Assembly: GCF_000336555.1 (NCBI RefSeq)
Contig: NZ_KB375281.1
Coordinates: 2,174,030-2,238,029, forward strand
Source of the DNA: Afipia clevelandensis ATCC 49720
Lineage (GTDB): Bacteria > Pseudomonadota > Alphaproteobacteria > Rhizobiales > Xanthobacteraceae
Length of the DNA stretch: 64,000 nt
Direction of reading: 5' to 3'
Position 1 is the stretch's first letter. The number at the start of each line of letters is the position of its first letter. This document shows, in pieces, positions 27,180-36,044 of the stretch. A model generated the notes under the pieces. That model had not been told where the DNA came from and did not search any database. It was given only the letters and a program-made list of their open reading frames with translations. A program made the position numbers and the translations under genes.

Positions 27180-27297
27180 TCCCTCTCCCCGCTCGCGGGG
27201 AGAGGGTTGGGGTGAGGGGCATTTCCTTCATGCGAGAAGTGCCCCTCACCCGACCGCGTTGCGGTCGACCTCTCCCCGTAAGAACGGGGAGAGGTTA
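27180..27297. repeat. Paired palindrome, family 3
   Basis: CCTCTCCCCGCTCGCGGGGAG, then GGGTGAGGGGC, and the inverted counterparts GCCCCTCACCCGACC and CTCTCCCCGTAAGAACGGGG. Partial copies are at 28439-28466 and 31498-31534. Confidence 0.8.
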
Positions 27298-27301
27298 AGA
27301 G

Positions 27302-28234
27302 TCACTTATTCAAGAAATTCAGCGGCAGGCCGCCGCGCGGCCAGTCCATCGCAATCAGTTCGCCCTTGCCGGACAGCGTGATGTAGGCGGTTTTCAGTTC
27401 AGGCCCGCCGAACGCGATGTTGGTGGTGACGTTGTCACCGGTCGGCACCTGCTCCACCAGTTTGCCGTCCGGCGCGATCACCGAAATGCAGCCCGAGATC
27501 AGCGTGGCGACGCAGACATTGCCCGAGGCTTCCACCGCCAGCGAGTCATACATTTGATAGCCGCCGAGACCTGAAATCGGCTTGCCCATTTCGCCGCGAT
27601 AGATCGGCTCGCCCGGCACGACCTGGCCGGTCGATCCCACAGCGAACGCCCACAGCCGCGCGGTGGGCGTCTCGGCGACATAGACGGTCTTTTCATCCGG
27701 CGACAGGCCGATGCCGTTGGCGGGCAGCATGTGCGGCACGGCTTCCACCAGTTCAGTGGCGCCCTTCTTCATGTAGTAGACCGCGCCGACATCGAGATCG
27801 TGCGCGCGGCGCTTGCCGAGATCGGTGAACCAGATGCCGCCGTCCTTGTCGAAAACAAGATCATTGGGCCCCTTGAGCGGACGGTCGCCGCAGTGCGTGA
27901 ACAACGTCTCGATCTTGCCGGTCGCAAGGTCCACCCGCTGCAGCGAGCCGCCGATATATTCCGACGGCTTCGGTCCGCCGGGCATGATGTTGCCGCGCGG
28001 CCCCGGCGCCCACGAGAAGCCGCCGTTGTTGCAGATGTACATCTTGCCGTCCGGCCCGAGCGCCGCGCCGTTCGGCCCGCCGGGAATCTTCGCGACGATC
28101 TCCTTGCGCCCATCGGGATAAACCCGCGTCAGGGTCTGGCGGCGGATTTCCACCAGCACCACCGAACCGTCGGGCATCACCACCGGCCCTTCTGGAAATT
28201 CAAGACCGGTTGCGATGACGCGGATATTCGACAT
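27302..28234 (-). CDS. SMP-30/gluconolactonase family protein
   Basis: The start at 28234 (MSNIRVIATGLEFPEGPVV) gives 310 residues. The six-bladed propeller family shows FPEGP (metal Glu), GPNDLVFD (metal Asn) and NGIGLSPDEKTVYVAET plus a later YDSLAVEASGN (metal Asp). It should hydrolyse a sugar or other lactone using Ca2+ or Zn2+. Its neighbours (an ornithine-cyclodeaminase-like enzyme and a DapA-like aldolase) are catabolic but do not fix the substrate. Confidence 0.9.
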   Translation of the reverse strand: MSNIRVIATGLEFPEGPVVMPDGSVVLVEIRRQTLTRVYPDGRKEIVAKIPGGPNGAALGPDGKMYICNNGGFSWAPGPRGNIMPGGPKPSEYIGGSLQRVDLATGKIETLFTHCGDRPLKGPNDLVFDKDGGIWFTDLGKRRAHDLDVGAVYYMKKGATELVEAVPHMLPANGIGLSPDEKTVYVAETPTARLWAFAVGSTGQVVPGEPIYRGEMGKPISGLGGYQMYDSLAVEASGNVCVATLISGCISVIAPDGKLVEQVPTGDNVTTNIAFGGPELKTAYITLSGKGELIAMDWPRGGLPLNFLNK

Positions 28235-28257
28235 GAAGACCTCCCGAAATTTTCTGT

Positions 28258-28355
28258 CCTCATGGTGAGGAGCGCGTCTTCGCGCGTCTCGAACCATGAG
28301 GTTTGTTGCCTCATCCTTCGAGACGCGGCCAACGGGGCCGCTCCTCAGGATGAGG
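28258..28355. repeat. Paired palindrome, family 4
   Basis: CTCATGGTGAGGAGCGCG and its inner inverted copy TCTCGAACCATGAGG are followed by CCTCATCCTTCGAGACGCGG and CCGCTCCTCAGGATGAGG. A half-copy resembling the last word appears near 2812 (CCTCATCCTGAGGGTCGTGG). Confidence 0.75.
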
Positions 28356-28438
28356 ATTTGCGCAAAACCTATCGCGCGGATCAGGCGATGACCAGTGCGG
28401 GGATGCAGGGCCGGGTTGTCGAACTCCAGGCGCGGCTT

Positions 28439-28466
28439 GCTCTCTCCCCGCTCGCGGGGAGAGGTG
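28439..28466. repeat. Short partial copy of family 3
   Basis: GCTCTCTCCCCGCTCGCGGGG and following GAGAGGTG repeat the left hairpin of the element at 27180. It ends directly before the stop of the next minus-strand gene. Confidence 0.6.
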
Positions 28467-28470
28467 AAAC

Positions 28471-29430
28471 TCAGCCCTTCGCAGAAAAATCCCGATACAC
28501 CAGTCCCGCCGCCGCGATGTCGGACAGCGCGTTGCCCACCGCCTTGAACACGGTGATCTCGCTGTCGCTGGTGCGGGCCTTGCGCTCGCCGCTGCACAGT
28601 TCGGCCAGCGAACCGCGAATGTCGCCCGCAGTGATGACCCCATCGCGGATCGGATCGAGCAGCTCGCCGCTTTCCTTCAGCGCATCGTAGGTGTCGAGCC
28701 AGACATGCCCGCGCCGGAACGTCTCGTCATCGGCCTCGCGCATGAACGGCGTGAAGCTGCCGATCAGGTCGAGATGCGTGCCCGGCTTCAGCCACGCCCC
28801 CTTGATGACCGGCTTTGCGGCCAGCGTCGCACAGCTCACGATGTCTGCCTCGCCTACCGCGCGCTCCAGATTGTGCGCCACATGGGCGTCGATGCCCCTC
28901 GCCCGCAGATCAAACACCAGGCGCGCCGCGCCCGCCTCATTGACATTCCACACCGCGACCGTCTCGATCGGCCGCACGGCGGCAAACGCATCGGCGAGCA
29001 GGCTCGCGATGCGCCCGGAGCCGCAGATCAGCAGCCTGCGCGACTCCTTGCGGGCAAGAAAATCCGCGCCCAGCGCGCCGATGGCGGCCGTGCGCCGCGA
29101 GGTGATCTCGTTGCCGTCGATCAGCGCGATATGCTGGCCGGTCTCGCCGTCGCAGAGCAGATAACTGGAAAACAGGCCCGGCAGCGCGCGTCTGCCGTTC
29201 TCGGGAAAGATCGTGACGATCTTGATCCCGATGAACGCGCGCTGCCATGCCGGCATGATGAGGATGGTGGCGGTCGAGCCGTCCGGCTGCACCATGAAGT
29301 GATGATGCCGCAGCGGCACATCCGCGCCTGCAGTGAATGCCTCACGCAGCGCCGCGATCAGCCGGCCGAACGGCAGGCTGGCGCGGGTCTGCGCCGCGTC
29401 GATGATGATGGGCGACGGGGTCGTGTTCAT
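28471..29430 (-). CDS. Ornithine cyclodeaminase / mu-crystallin family protein
   Basis: The 319-residue NAD(P)-dependent family member contains PLRHHHFMVQPDGSTATILIMPAW, GIKIVTIFPENGRRALPGLFSSYLL, LIDGNEITSRRTAAIGALGADFLA and the nucleotide motif LLICGSGRIASLLADA. The GSG-R form differs from the usual GxGxQA. Substrates in this family range from ornithine to cyclic imines, so the reaction is not fixed. Its start overlaps the stop of the upstream GIY-YIG gene (ATGA), so they are translationally coupled. Confidence 0.87.
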   Translation of the reverse strand: MNTTPSPIIIDAAQTRASLPFGRLIAALREAFTAGADVPLRHHHFMVQPDGSTATILIMPAWQRAFIGIKIVTIFPENGRRALPGLFSSYLLCDGETGQHIALIDGNEITSRRTAAIGALGADFLARKESRRLLICGSGRIASLLADAFAAVRPIETVAVWNVNEAGAARLVFDLRARGIDAHVAHNLERAVGEADIVSCATLAAKPVIKGAWLKPGTHLDLIGSFTPFMREADDETFRRGHVWLDTYDALKESGELLDPIRDGVITAGDIRGSLAELCSGERKARTSDSEITVFKAVGNALSDIAAAGLVYRDFSAKG

Positions 29431-29774
29431 GGCTTTGCCCTCACCTTGTCCATCAGTTTCTTGCGGAAGGCGCGGTCGCGCTTGAGATGCCATTCGCGGC
29501 TCATGGCTTCATTGCGCGTCCTGAACGGCTCGGTGTGCAGCAGCGTCCAGACCCGGCCGCGGGTCGAGCGCGCGCCGGTGCCGTTGTTATGCTTCGCCAG
29601 CCGCTGCATCACGTCGTTGGTCCAGCCGACATAAGAAATGTAGCGGCCCTTGTGAAAACTGCCGAGCACGTAAACGAACGCGGCAGGTTTGGCTTTGGGC
29701 GTGCGTTTCTTTGCCTTCGCTGCGCCTTTGGCTTTTGCCAAGCGATATCTCGGCGACGGCTGCGTCATGACCAT
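29427..29774 (-). CDS. GIY-YIG domain protein (YhbQ-like)
   Basis: The 115-residue protein has a basic, Ala/Lys-rich N-terminal extension (AKGAAKAKKRTPKAKP) followed by a GIY-YIG domain: FVYVLGSFHKGRYISYVGWTNDVMQRLAKHNNG and LLHTEPFRTRNEAMSREWHLKRDR. The start may be 29774 or 29768. It overlaps the next gene by four bases. A family 1 repeat lies 20 bp upstream, so both GIY-YIG genes of the window abut dispersed palindromes. Confidence 0.85.
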   Translation of the reverse strand: MVMTQPSPRYRLAKAKGAAKAKKRTPKAKPAAFVYVLGSFHKGRYISYVGWTNDVMQRLAKHNNGTGARSTRGRVWTLLHTEPFRTRNEAMSREWHLKRDRAFRKKLMDKVRAKP

Positions 29775-29793
29775 CGCGAGAAATTCTCAACAC

Positions 29794-29912
29794 GTCGTCC
29801 CCGCGAAGGCGGGGACCCATAACCCCTAACGGTTATGTTCAGCGAGAGCTTGCAAAGACAGCCAGTAAACACAATGACAGGGAGTATGGGTCCCCGCCTT
29901 CGCGGGGACGAC
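29794..29912. repeat. Paired palindrome, family 1 copy c
   Basis: GTCGTCCCCGCGAAGGCGG with GACCCATAACC, then 60 bp later CAGGGAGTATGGGTCCCCG with CTTCGCGGGGACGAC. It is nearly identical to copy a at 3351. Confidence 0.88.
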
Positions 29913-29937
29913 ATCGCATGTATGGAAACTCCGCGTC

Positions 29938-30273
29938 TCACTTCGCAGCCGGAGCGGCTGGCACCTTCGCCGCACCATTCGGTTTGCCCATCGCCTGCAC
30001 CTGTCCCTGCAACTGCGCGACGGTGGCCTGCAAGCCGGTCACCGCCGCTTTGAGCGCGTCGATCTGCCGGTTCGCGGCGTCGATCTTCTGCTGATGCTCG
30101 AGCGAGGCCTTGGTCAGCGAGCTTTTGAGGAAGTTGACATTGCTCTGCAGGCAGCCGGTGCGACGCTCCATGGTTTTCTCGGCCGTGCAGATTTCGATGC
30201 CGGGCACGTCCTGCGCCGCCGCCGAATGCGCCGCCACGGCAAAAAGCACAGCGCCCACCAGCAATCTCATCAT
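29938..30273 (-). CDS. Exported coiled-coil protein of unknown function
   Basis: The start at 30273 (or 30270) gives a 111-residue protein with signal peptide MMRLLVGAVLFAVAAHSAAAQ. The mature part has two cysteines (EICTAE and GCLQSN), then a heptad-type helix (IDAANRQIDALKAAVTGLQATVAQLQGQVQAM), then an Ala/Pro/Lys tail. It is probably periplasmic and oligomeric. Family not recognised. Confidence 0.65.
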   Translation of the reverse strand: MMRLLVGAVLFAVAAHSAAAQDVPGIEICTAEKTMERRTGCLQSNVNFLKSSLTKASLEHQQKIDAANRQIDALKAAVTGLQATVAQLQGQVQAMGKPNGAAKVPAAPAAK

Positions 30274-30586
30274 GTCCGCTCTCCCCGAAACACCGCCGCA
30301 TCGTGCGCATTTCCGCGCGGTGCGCGCAAACTGTCTCATAACGTGACGGCCGGAGCCGCCAAAACCTTGCGCGATCTTAACACCTGGAACGCGGGTGGAA
30401 CGAAACGCGCCCGAATCAGCGATTCATACCATGGCCTCCGATTCCCGCACCGACATCTTGTGTCGCATGAGCGCGGCGCATCCAGATCATGCAAGGCGAG
30501 GGTTGCGCGGATCGCGCGAAACACCGAAAACAGAGCATCAATCGTTAACGCCGCCATCCGCCGAGAGCCAAAGAGAACGAAGTCCC

Positions 30587-31486
30587 ATGAGCCCGCAGTC
30601 CGCAGACGTGACTCAAGACCTGCACGGTGTGTTTCCCTATCTTGTCTCGCCGACGACAGCCGACGGCCGGATCAAGACCGATGTGCTGGGCAGACTCTGC
30701 GACGACCTGATCAAGGCCGGCGTTCACGGGCTGACGCCGCTCGGCTCCACCGGCGAATTCGCCTATCTCGGCGCCGCGCAGCGCACAGCGGTGGTGACGG
30801 CGACCATCGAGGCCACCGCGAAGCGCGTTCCCGTCATCGCCGGTGTCGCGTCGACCTCGACGGCGGATGCGGTCGCGCAGGCAAAAAGCTATCAGGCGCT
30901 CGGCGCGGACGGCATTCTCGCGGTGATGGAAGCGTATTTTCCGGTGAAGGACGCGCAGGTGGAGGCCTATTTCCGCGCCATTGCGGACGCCGTCGATATT
31001 CCGGTGGTGATCTACACCAATCCGAACTTTCAGCGTTCCGACCTTACTCTGGATGTGATCGCGCGCCTTGCGGAGCATCCGCGCATCGTCGCCATCAAGG
31101 ATGCCTCGAACAACACCGGCCGCCTGCTGTCGATCAGGAACCGCTGCGGCGACAAGCTCGATGTGTTCGCGGCCTCGGCGCATATTCCCGCTGCGGTGAT
31201 GATGATCGGCGGCAAGGGATGGATGGCAGGACCGGCCTGCATCGTCCCGCGCCAGAGCGTGCAGCTTTACGAACTGTGCAAGGCGGGCCAATGGAGCGAG
31301 GCGATGACGCTTCAGCGCAAGCTCTGGCGGATCAACGAAGTGTTTGCGCGGTTCAATCTCGCGGCGTGCATCAAGGCAGGGCTGCAATTGCAGGGCTATG
31401 ACGTCGGCGATCCGGTCGCACCGCAAACCCCGCTCACCGCCGACGAACGCAAGGTGGTCGAAGGCGTTCTGCAGGATTTAGGGTAG
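30587..31486 (+). CDS. DapA/DHDPS-family aldolase-like protein
   Basis: The start at 30587 gives about 299 residues of a TIM barrel of the N-acetylneuraminate lyase/DHDPS superfamily. It shows [14 protein letters not shown] (substrate carboxylate loop), VVIYTNPNF (Tyr) and [10 protein letters not shown] with the Schiff-base Lys. It departs from true DapA in several places, and the genome context is catabolic, so it may act on another pyruvate-derived keto acid. It stands alone on the plus strand. Confidence 0.85.
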   Translation: MSPQSADVTQDLHGVFPYLVSPTTADGRIKTDVLGRLCDDLIKAGVHGLTPLGSTGEFAYLGAAQRTAVVTATIEATAKRVPVIAGVASTSTADAVAQAKSYQALGADGILAVMEAYFPVKDAQVEAYFRAIADAVDIPVVIYTNPNFQRSDLTLDVIARLAEHPRIVAIKDASNNTGRLLSIRNRCGDKLDVFAASAHIPAAVMMIGGKGWMAGPACIVPRQSVQLYELCKAGQWSEAMTLQRKLWRINEVFARFNLAACIKAGLQLQGYDVGDPVAPQTPLTADERKVVEGVLQDLG

Positions 31487-31497
31487 CGCGATCTGGT

Positions 31498-31534
31498 CCC
31501 TCGCCCCGCCCTTGCGGGGAGAGCGGTGGGGCGG
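31498..31534. repeat. Degenerate partial copy of family 3
   Basis: CCCTCGCCCCGCCCTTGCGGG followed by GAGAGCGGTGGGGCGGG resembles the left part of the element at 27180. It lies between converging genes. Confidence 0.45.
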
Positions 31535-31538
31535 GATC

Positions 31539-33113
31539 TCAAGCCCCCGCCCCCTTCCGCTTCTCCAGCGCCGCCAGCGCGTCGGCCAGAATACCGCGAA
31601 TGCGCGCGGCTTCCTTTTCGTCGATCAGCGAGGGATCTAGATAGAAATCCAGCCCGGCCGCGCGCTCGACCACGATGTCGCCCTTCTCTGCTGCGGCATC
31701 GAGCAGGCTGTCCACGGCGTAAGGGATCACCTCGCGGCTGATGCCCTTCATGGTGATCGGCGGCAGCGGATGCGCCGAGATCACGTCGCTGACCAGCGCG
31801 AAGGTCTCGTAGCTGATGACGATGCGGCCCGGCTCGGCGATGGATTGCAGGCGCGCGGCGAGGTTCGCCTCCGCGCCGATGATCGTATAGTCCATGCGGT
31901 CGGCGCTGCCGAAATTGCCGACATTGCAATAGCCGGAATTGATGCCGATCCGCGCCTTGAACGGCTGTTCGACGCCTTCGGCGCGCCATTTCGCATTCAA
32001 TTCCAGCAGGCGGCGCTGCATCTCCCACGCCATGCGCAGGCAGGCCTGCGCATCCAGCCGCTCGCCCCTGGTTTCCGGATCGCCGAAGAAAATCAGCATC
32101 GCGTCGCCGACGAACTTGTCGATGGTGCCGCCATGCTTGAGCGCGATGGCGGACATTTCGGTGAAATACTCGTTGAGCAACTGGGTGATGAGTTCGGGCT
32201 GCAGCCGCTCGGTGGTGGCGGTGAAGTTCTGGATGTCCGAGAAGAAGATCGTCAGCTTCTTGCGCTCGGTCTGGATGGTGACGTCCTTCTGTCCGCTGAA
32301 AATGCTCTTGTAGATCTGCGGCGAGATATAGCGCGAGATTTTCATCGACAGCGTGGCGAGGAAGTCGTTGTTGGTTTCCAGTTCCTTGTTCATCCCCATG
32401 ATCTGCAGCGACTGCCTCCGCTGCATGGCAAGGAATGAGATTCCGCAGATCGCGGTCAGCGCGAAATAGGCCAGCAGGTACTTGAACGAGAAAATGTTGG
32501 CGGCGATCGGCTGCGCGATGATGACCTCCTGAATGCCGCGCACATCGCCCACCTTCCAGTCCCGCTTCGGGCTTTCCGGATGCGTGTTATGGCAACTGAC
32601 GCAGGCCGCGCCCATGATGATCGGCGCCACAAGGCGTACGCGGTCGCTGAAAAGCGAATGCGAGGAATCCTCGATCTTCTGGTCGGGATTGGCGCGCAGG
32701 CTCGCCAGCGCTGCCACCTCGAATGAATCGAGCTGGTGGGCCGAGCGGTTCTTGAACGGATAGTCCGACACGAAGCGATAAATGATATTCTGCTGCTGCT
32801 CGCTGATCACCTTGCCGAGTTCGAGCGACAGCGTCGCCGGGATCGGCACCGCGCCCGGAATGGTCTCGTAGTTATGGACCACCTGGGTCTGGCCGGAATG
32901 CGACAGGATGCGGCCCACGACATTGCTGGCGTAATAGCTGCGGACGCTGCTCACCAGCGAGTTGAGGTCGGTGGCCTGCCGGCGCAGCGCGGCTTCCCCA
33001 AGGTTCGTCAGATCGAGCCACACCGCCACTGGAAGCAAGGCCAGCAGCAGGGCGATCAGAAAGCCGGTCAGGATGCCACGCGAGCGGAGATTGTCGGGAG
33101 TCGTCTTGTTCAT
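31539..33113 (-). CDS. Membrane class III adenylate/guanylate cyclase with DUF3365-like haem sensor domain
   Basis: The 524-residue protein has a transmembrane helix at 12-34, a periplasmic region of about 175 residues containing CVSCH at 171-175 (a c-type haem site), a second transmembrane helix near 209-230, and a class III cyclase domain. Catalytic metal Asp residues are D293 (FFSDIQNF) and D337 (KFVGDAML), and NSGYCNVGNFG and IGAEANLAARLQ follow. The sensory part fits the DUF3365 (Tll0287-like) family. It should convert ATP, less likely GTP, to a cyclic nucleotide in response to redox state or a gas ligand. Confidence 0.88.
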   Translation of the reverse strand: MNKTTPDNLRSRGILTGFLIALLLALLPVAVWLDLTNLGEAALRRQATDLNSLVSSVRSYYASNVVGRILSHSGQTQVVHNYETIPGAVPIPATLSLELGKVISEQQQNIIYRFVSDYPFKNRSAHQLDSFEVAALASLRANPDQKIEDSSHSLFSDRVRLVAPIIMGAACVSCHNTHPESPKRDWKVGDVRGIQEVIIAQPIAANIFSFKYLLAYFALTAICGISFLAMQRRQSLQIMGMNKELETNNDFLATLSMKISRYISPQIYKSIFSGQKDVTIQTERKKLTIFFSDIQNFTATTERLQPELITQLLNEYFTEMSAIALKHGGTIDKFVGDAMLIFFGDPETRGERLDAQACLRMAWEMQRRLLELNAKWRAEGVEQPFKARIGINSGYCNVGNFGSADRMDYTIIGAEANLAARLQSIAEPGRIVISYETFALVSDVISAHPLPPITMKGISREVIPYAVDSLLDAAAEKGDIVVERAAGLDFYLDPSLIDEKEAARIRGILADALAALEKRKGAGA

Positions 33114-33286
33114 GCGTTTATTGTCCCGCGGTTGTCATGTCATTCTAATGCGGTGGCTTTCACAAACCAATGACGCCGGCATCAAACTTGACTGCCGGAG
33201 GAACGGGACACCATCATGGGTGTTGAAATGGGCCATCCGAGGCAACACGTAAGATAGATCAAGCGCCGCGAAACTGAGGTGGAAAC

Positions 33287-33538
33287 ATGGTCAAGGTCGT
33301 TTACGAAGTGGTCGAGCACGATGGCGGTTGGGCCTACAAGTTCAACGGCGTGTTTTCGGAGACCTTCCCCACCCGCGAAGCGGCCCATGCCGCCGCCACC
33401 CGTGCCGCTGCGGAACAGCGCGTTCCCGGCCGGACCGAGGTCATCCAGTTCGAGGACGGCCAGGGCAACTGGCGCGAGGAGACCGCGCGGGGCACGGACC
33501 GGCCATCCACCGAGGTCGTGGACAAAAAAGCCCGGTAA
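33287..33538 (+). CDS. DUF2188-like protein
   Basis: The 83-residue protein fits the DUF2188 pattern: YEVVEHDGGWAYKFNGVFSETFPTREAAHAAATRAAAEQ. The family has a small beta-alpha-beta fold often linked to stress genes, with no known activity. GAGGTGG lies upstream of the start. A 44-residue membrane protein gene begins 64 nt downstream. Confidence 0.8.
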   Translation: MVKVVYEVVEHDGGWAYKFNGVFSETFPTREAAHAAATRAAAEQRVPGRTEVIQFEDGQGNWREETARGTDRPSTEVVDKKAR

Positions 33539-33602
33539 CCCTGCGGCGTTTTTTGCCATCTCCCGGTTTCCCTCGTGGCGAAAACTGTTTTAGAAGATCG
33601 CC

Positions 33603-33737
33603 ATGAACCTTGGCAGGGCACTTCAAAACTGGCTGAACTCGCATGGCCTCGGCGCGATCATCGCCGCCGTCCTCGGCGTTATTGCGCTGCTTGCCGTGAT
33701 CCTCGTCGTCGGCGGGTATTACATCGTCACCCCCTAA
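33603..33737 (+). CDS. 44-residue membrane protein
   Basis: ATG at 33603 to TAA at 33735-33737 encodes 44 residues. MNLGRALQNWLNSHGLG forms an amphipathic N-terminus, and a single transmembrane helix follows (AIIAAVLGVIALLAVILVVGGYY). It precedes the GTG start of the glycosyltransferase by 34 nt, so it may be cotranscribed. Function unknown; it is supported by a clean frame and membrane helix only. Confidence 0.5.
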   Translation: MNLGRALQNWLNSHGLGAIIAAVLGVIALLAVILVVGGYYIVTP

Positions 33738-33771
33738 AACGCCGGCCCGTGCCGTTTCAGCGAGACCGACA

Positions 33772-35757
33772 GTGGCCACAACCGACGTCATTTTCAGCGA
33801 AGCCATCTCGTTCCTGCAGGCCGGGCGGACGCATGAAGCGGAGAAAGCGCTGCGCCGGCTGCTGCGCCGGACCTCCGATCATCCGCTGGCCCTGAGCATC
33901 CTCGGCGCCATTCTGGTCGGCAGCGGCAAGCACGACGAAGCCGAACGCTTCCTGCGCGCCGCCGTGAAACTCAATCCGAACGCGCAGGCCGCGCTGTACA
34001 ATCACGGGCTGGCGCTGAAGGCGCTGGGCCGCGCGGGCGAGGCCATCGCCCAGTTCACGCGGGCGCTTGCGATCAATTCAGACGATGCCGAGACGCTGAA
34101 CAATCGCGGATCGGCCTTCAACGATCTCAAGGACCATCAATCCGCGCTGGCGGATTTCGACCGGGCGCTTGCGCTGCAGCCGAACTACGCGCTGGCGCAT
34201 CACAACCGGGGCAATGCGCTGTTCGGCCTCGCCCGTCATGAGGAGGCGCTCGCGGCCTATCGGCGCGCGCTGGCGCTGACGCCGAATTTTCTGGAAAGCT
34301 GGACCGGAGCCGGTCTCTGCCTGCACAAGCTCAAGCGGCATGACGAGTCGGTGGCGGCCTACGACGCCGCGCGCAAGATCAATCCGGATTATCCGTTCCT
34401 CAAGGGCATTGTTCTGCACCAGCGCATGCTGGCCTGCGACTGGTCCGGCATCGCAGACCTGATTGCCGAGATCGAAACCGACATCGCCGCCGGCAAGCCC
34501 TCCGCCGAACCGTTCGGCTGGCAGGGCGTCGCCACATCGGATCGCAGCCTGCAGCAATGCGCCGAAATCTACAGCGCGGCGATGTTTCCGCCGAACCATC
34601 GCGGCCTGCCGCCGGCGCGGCCGAACAACGGCGACACCATCCGCATCGGCTATGTCTCCGGCGACTTCCGTGCGCAGGCGACTGCGTTTCTTCTGGCTGG
34701 CGTGCTGGAGCAGCATGATCGCGGCACGTTCGAGATTCATGCGTTCGACAACGGCTGGGACGACGGCAGCGACACCCGCAAACGGATCGCGGCGGCGGTC
34801 CACCGCATCACGCCCATTCGCGGCCTCAACGATGCGCAGGCGGCGCAGGCGATCCGCGACAGCGGCATCGATATCCTGGTCAACCTCAACGGCTATTTCG
34901 GCGAGGACCGCAACGGCGTGTTCGCGCAGCGCCCGGCCCCGGTTCAGGTCAACTATCTGGGATTTCCGGGAACGCTCGGCGCGCCCTATGTGGACTACAT
35001 CGTCGCCGATCCGATCGTGATCCCGGATGCACAGCGCGCCTTCTTCACCGAGAAGGTCGTGCATCTGCCGCACAGCTATCAGGCCAATGACAACAGGCGC
35101 GCGATTTCGGATCGCGCCTTCACCCGCACCGAGCTTGGCCTGCCGCAGGACGGTTTCGTGTTCTGCTGTTTCAACAACAACTACAAGATCACGCCGCAGA
35201 CCTTCGCGGGCTGGATGCGCATCCTTGAGCGCGTGCCGGGCAGCGTGCTGTGGCTGATCGAGGACAATCCGCTCGCCAGCGCCAACCTGAGGAAGGAAGC
35301 CGGCGTGCATGGCGTCGATCCTTCGCGGCTGGTGTTCGCCGAGCGCGTCCCGCCCGAGGACCATCTGGCGCGGCACCGCTGCGCCGATCTGTTTCTCGAC
35401 ACCCTGCCCTACAATGCGCACACCACGGCGAGCGACGCACTGTGGGCCAGGCTTCCGGTACTCACCTGCACTGGCGGCACGTTCGCGGGCCGCGTCGCCG
35501 CAAGCCTGCTTTTGAACGTGGCATTGCCTGAACTGGTCACGTCATCGCAGGACGATTACGAGCGGCTCGCCGTCGAACTCGCCACGCAGCCGGAGCGGCT
35601 GAACGCCTTGCGGGAAAAACTTGCCGCCAATCGCCTGACCACGCCGCTGTTCGACACCGAACGCTTCACGCGGCATCTGGAACAGGCCTATGCCGCCATG
35701 CATGCGCGCCGCAAAGCGGGACAGAAGCCGGAGCATATTGTGGTGAGCGAAATCTAG
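33772..35757 (+). CDS. TPR protein with Spindly/OGT-like glycosyltransferase domain
   Basis: The 661-residue protein starts with GTG. It has TPR repeats through about residue 220, then a GT41 (SPINDLY/O-GlcNAc transferase-like) catalytic domain. IRIGYVSGDF, VNLNGYFGEDRNGVFAQRPAPVQVNYLGFPGTLG, NNNYKITP (Lys472, matching OGT Lys842) and NAHTTASDALW (His550, matching the OGT UDP-binding His) are present. The residue at the position of human OGT His498 is Gln302 (DFRAQAT). It may glycosylate cytoplasmic or flagellar proteins. Confidence 0.88.
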   Translation: MATTDVIFSEAISFLQAGRTHEAEKALRRLLRRTSDHPLALSILGAILVGSGKHDEAERFLRAAVKLNPNAQAALYNHGLALKALGRAGEAIAQFTRALAINSDDAETLNNRGSAFNDLKDHQSALADFDRALALQPNYALAHHNRGNALFGLARHEEALAAYRRALALTPNFLESWTGAGLCLHKLKRHDESVAAYDAARKINPDYPFLKGIVLHQRMLACDWSGIADLIAEIETDIAAGKPSAEPFGWQGVATSDRSLQQCAEIYSAAMFPPNHRGLPPARPNNGDTIRIGYVSGDFRAQATAFLLAGVLEQHDRGTFEIHAFDNGWDDGSDTRKRIAAAVHRITPIRGLNDAQAAQAIRDSGIDILVNLNGYFGEDRNGVFAQRPAPVQVNYLGFPGTLGAPYVDYIVADPIVIPDAQRAFFTEKVVHLPHSYQANDNRRAISDRAFTRTELGLPQDGFVFCCFNNNYKITPQTFAGWMRILERVPGSVLWLIEDNPLASANLRKEAGVHGVDPSRLVFAERVPPEDHLARHRCADLFLDTLPYNAHTTASDALWARLPVLTCTGGTFAGRVAASLLLNVALPELVTSSQDDYERLAVELATQPERLNALREKLAANRLTTPLFDTERFTRHLEQAYAAMHARRKAGQKPEHIVVSEI

Positions 35758-35763
35758 CCGGCC

Positions 35764-36003
35764 TTACTTCTCGTCCCGGAAATACGGCTCGACCGGACCG
35801 GTGAGCTTCATGGTCACGGGATTTCCGAAACGGTCCTTCGACGAACCCACCGCGACACGAATCCAGCCTTCGCTGACGCAATACTCCTCGACATTGGTCT
35901 TCTCGGCGCCCTTGAAGCGGATGCCAACATCGCGCGACAGAACCTCCGCGTTGTAGTACGGGCTGCGCGGGTCGGTGGAGAGGCGGTCTGGCAGTTCGCT
36001 CAT
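35764..36003 (-). CDS. DUF3297 family protein
   Basis: The 79-residue protein matches DUF3297 closely: PPLPDRLS-like start (ELPDRLSTDPRSPYYNAEVLSRDVGIRFKG) followed by EKTNVEEYCVSEGWIRVAVG and a GNPVTMKLTGPVEPYF end. It is small and cytoplasmic, of unknown function. It ends 6 nt after the stop of the convergent glycosyltransferase gene. gpx begins upstream on the same strand. Confidence 0.88.
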   Translation of the reverse strand: MSELPDRLSTDPRSPYYNAEVLSRDVGIRFKGAEKTNVEEYCVSEGWIRVAVGSSKDRFGNPVTMKLTGPVEPYFRDEK

Positions 36004-36044
36004 CGTGGAATCCTGATTCGGTTTGGCTTCGAGAGATGCCCTGT

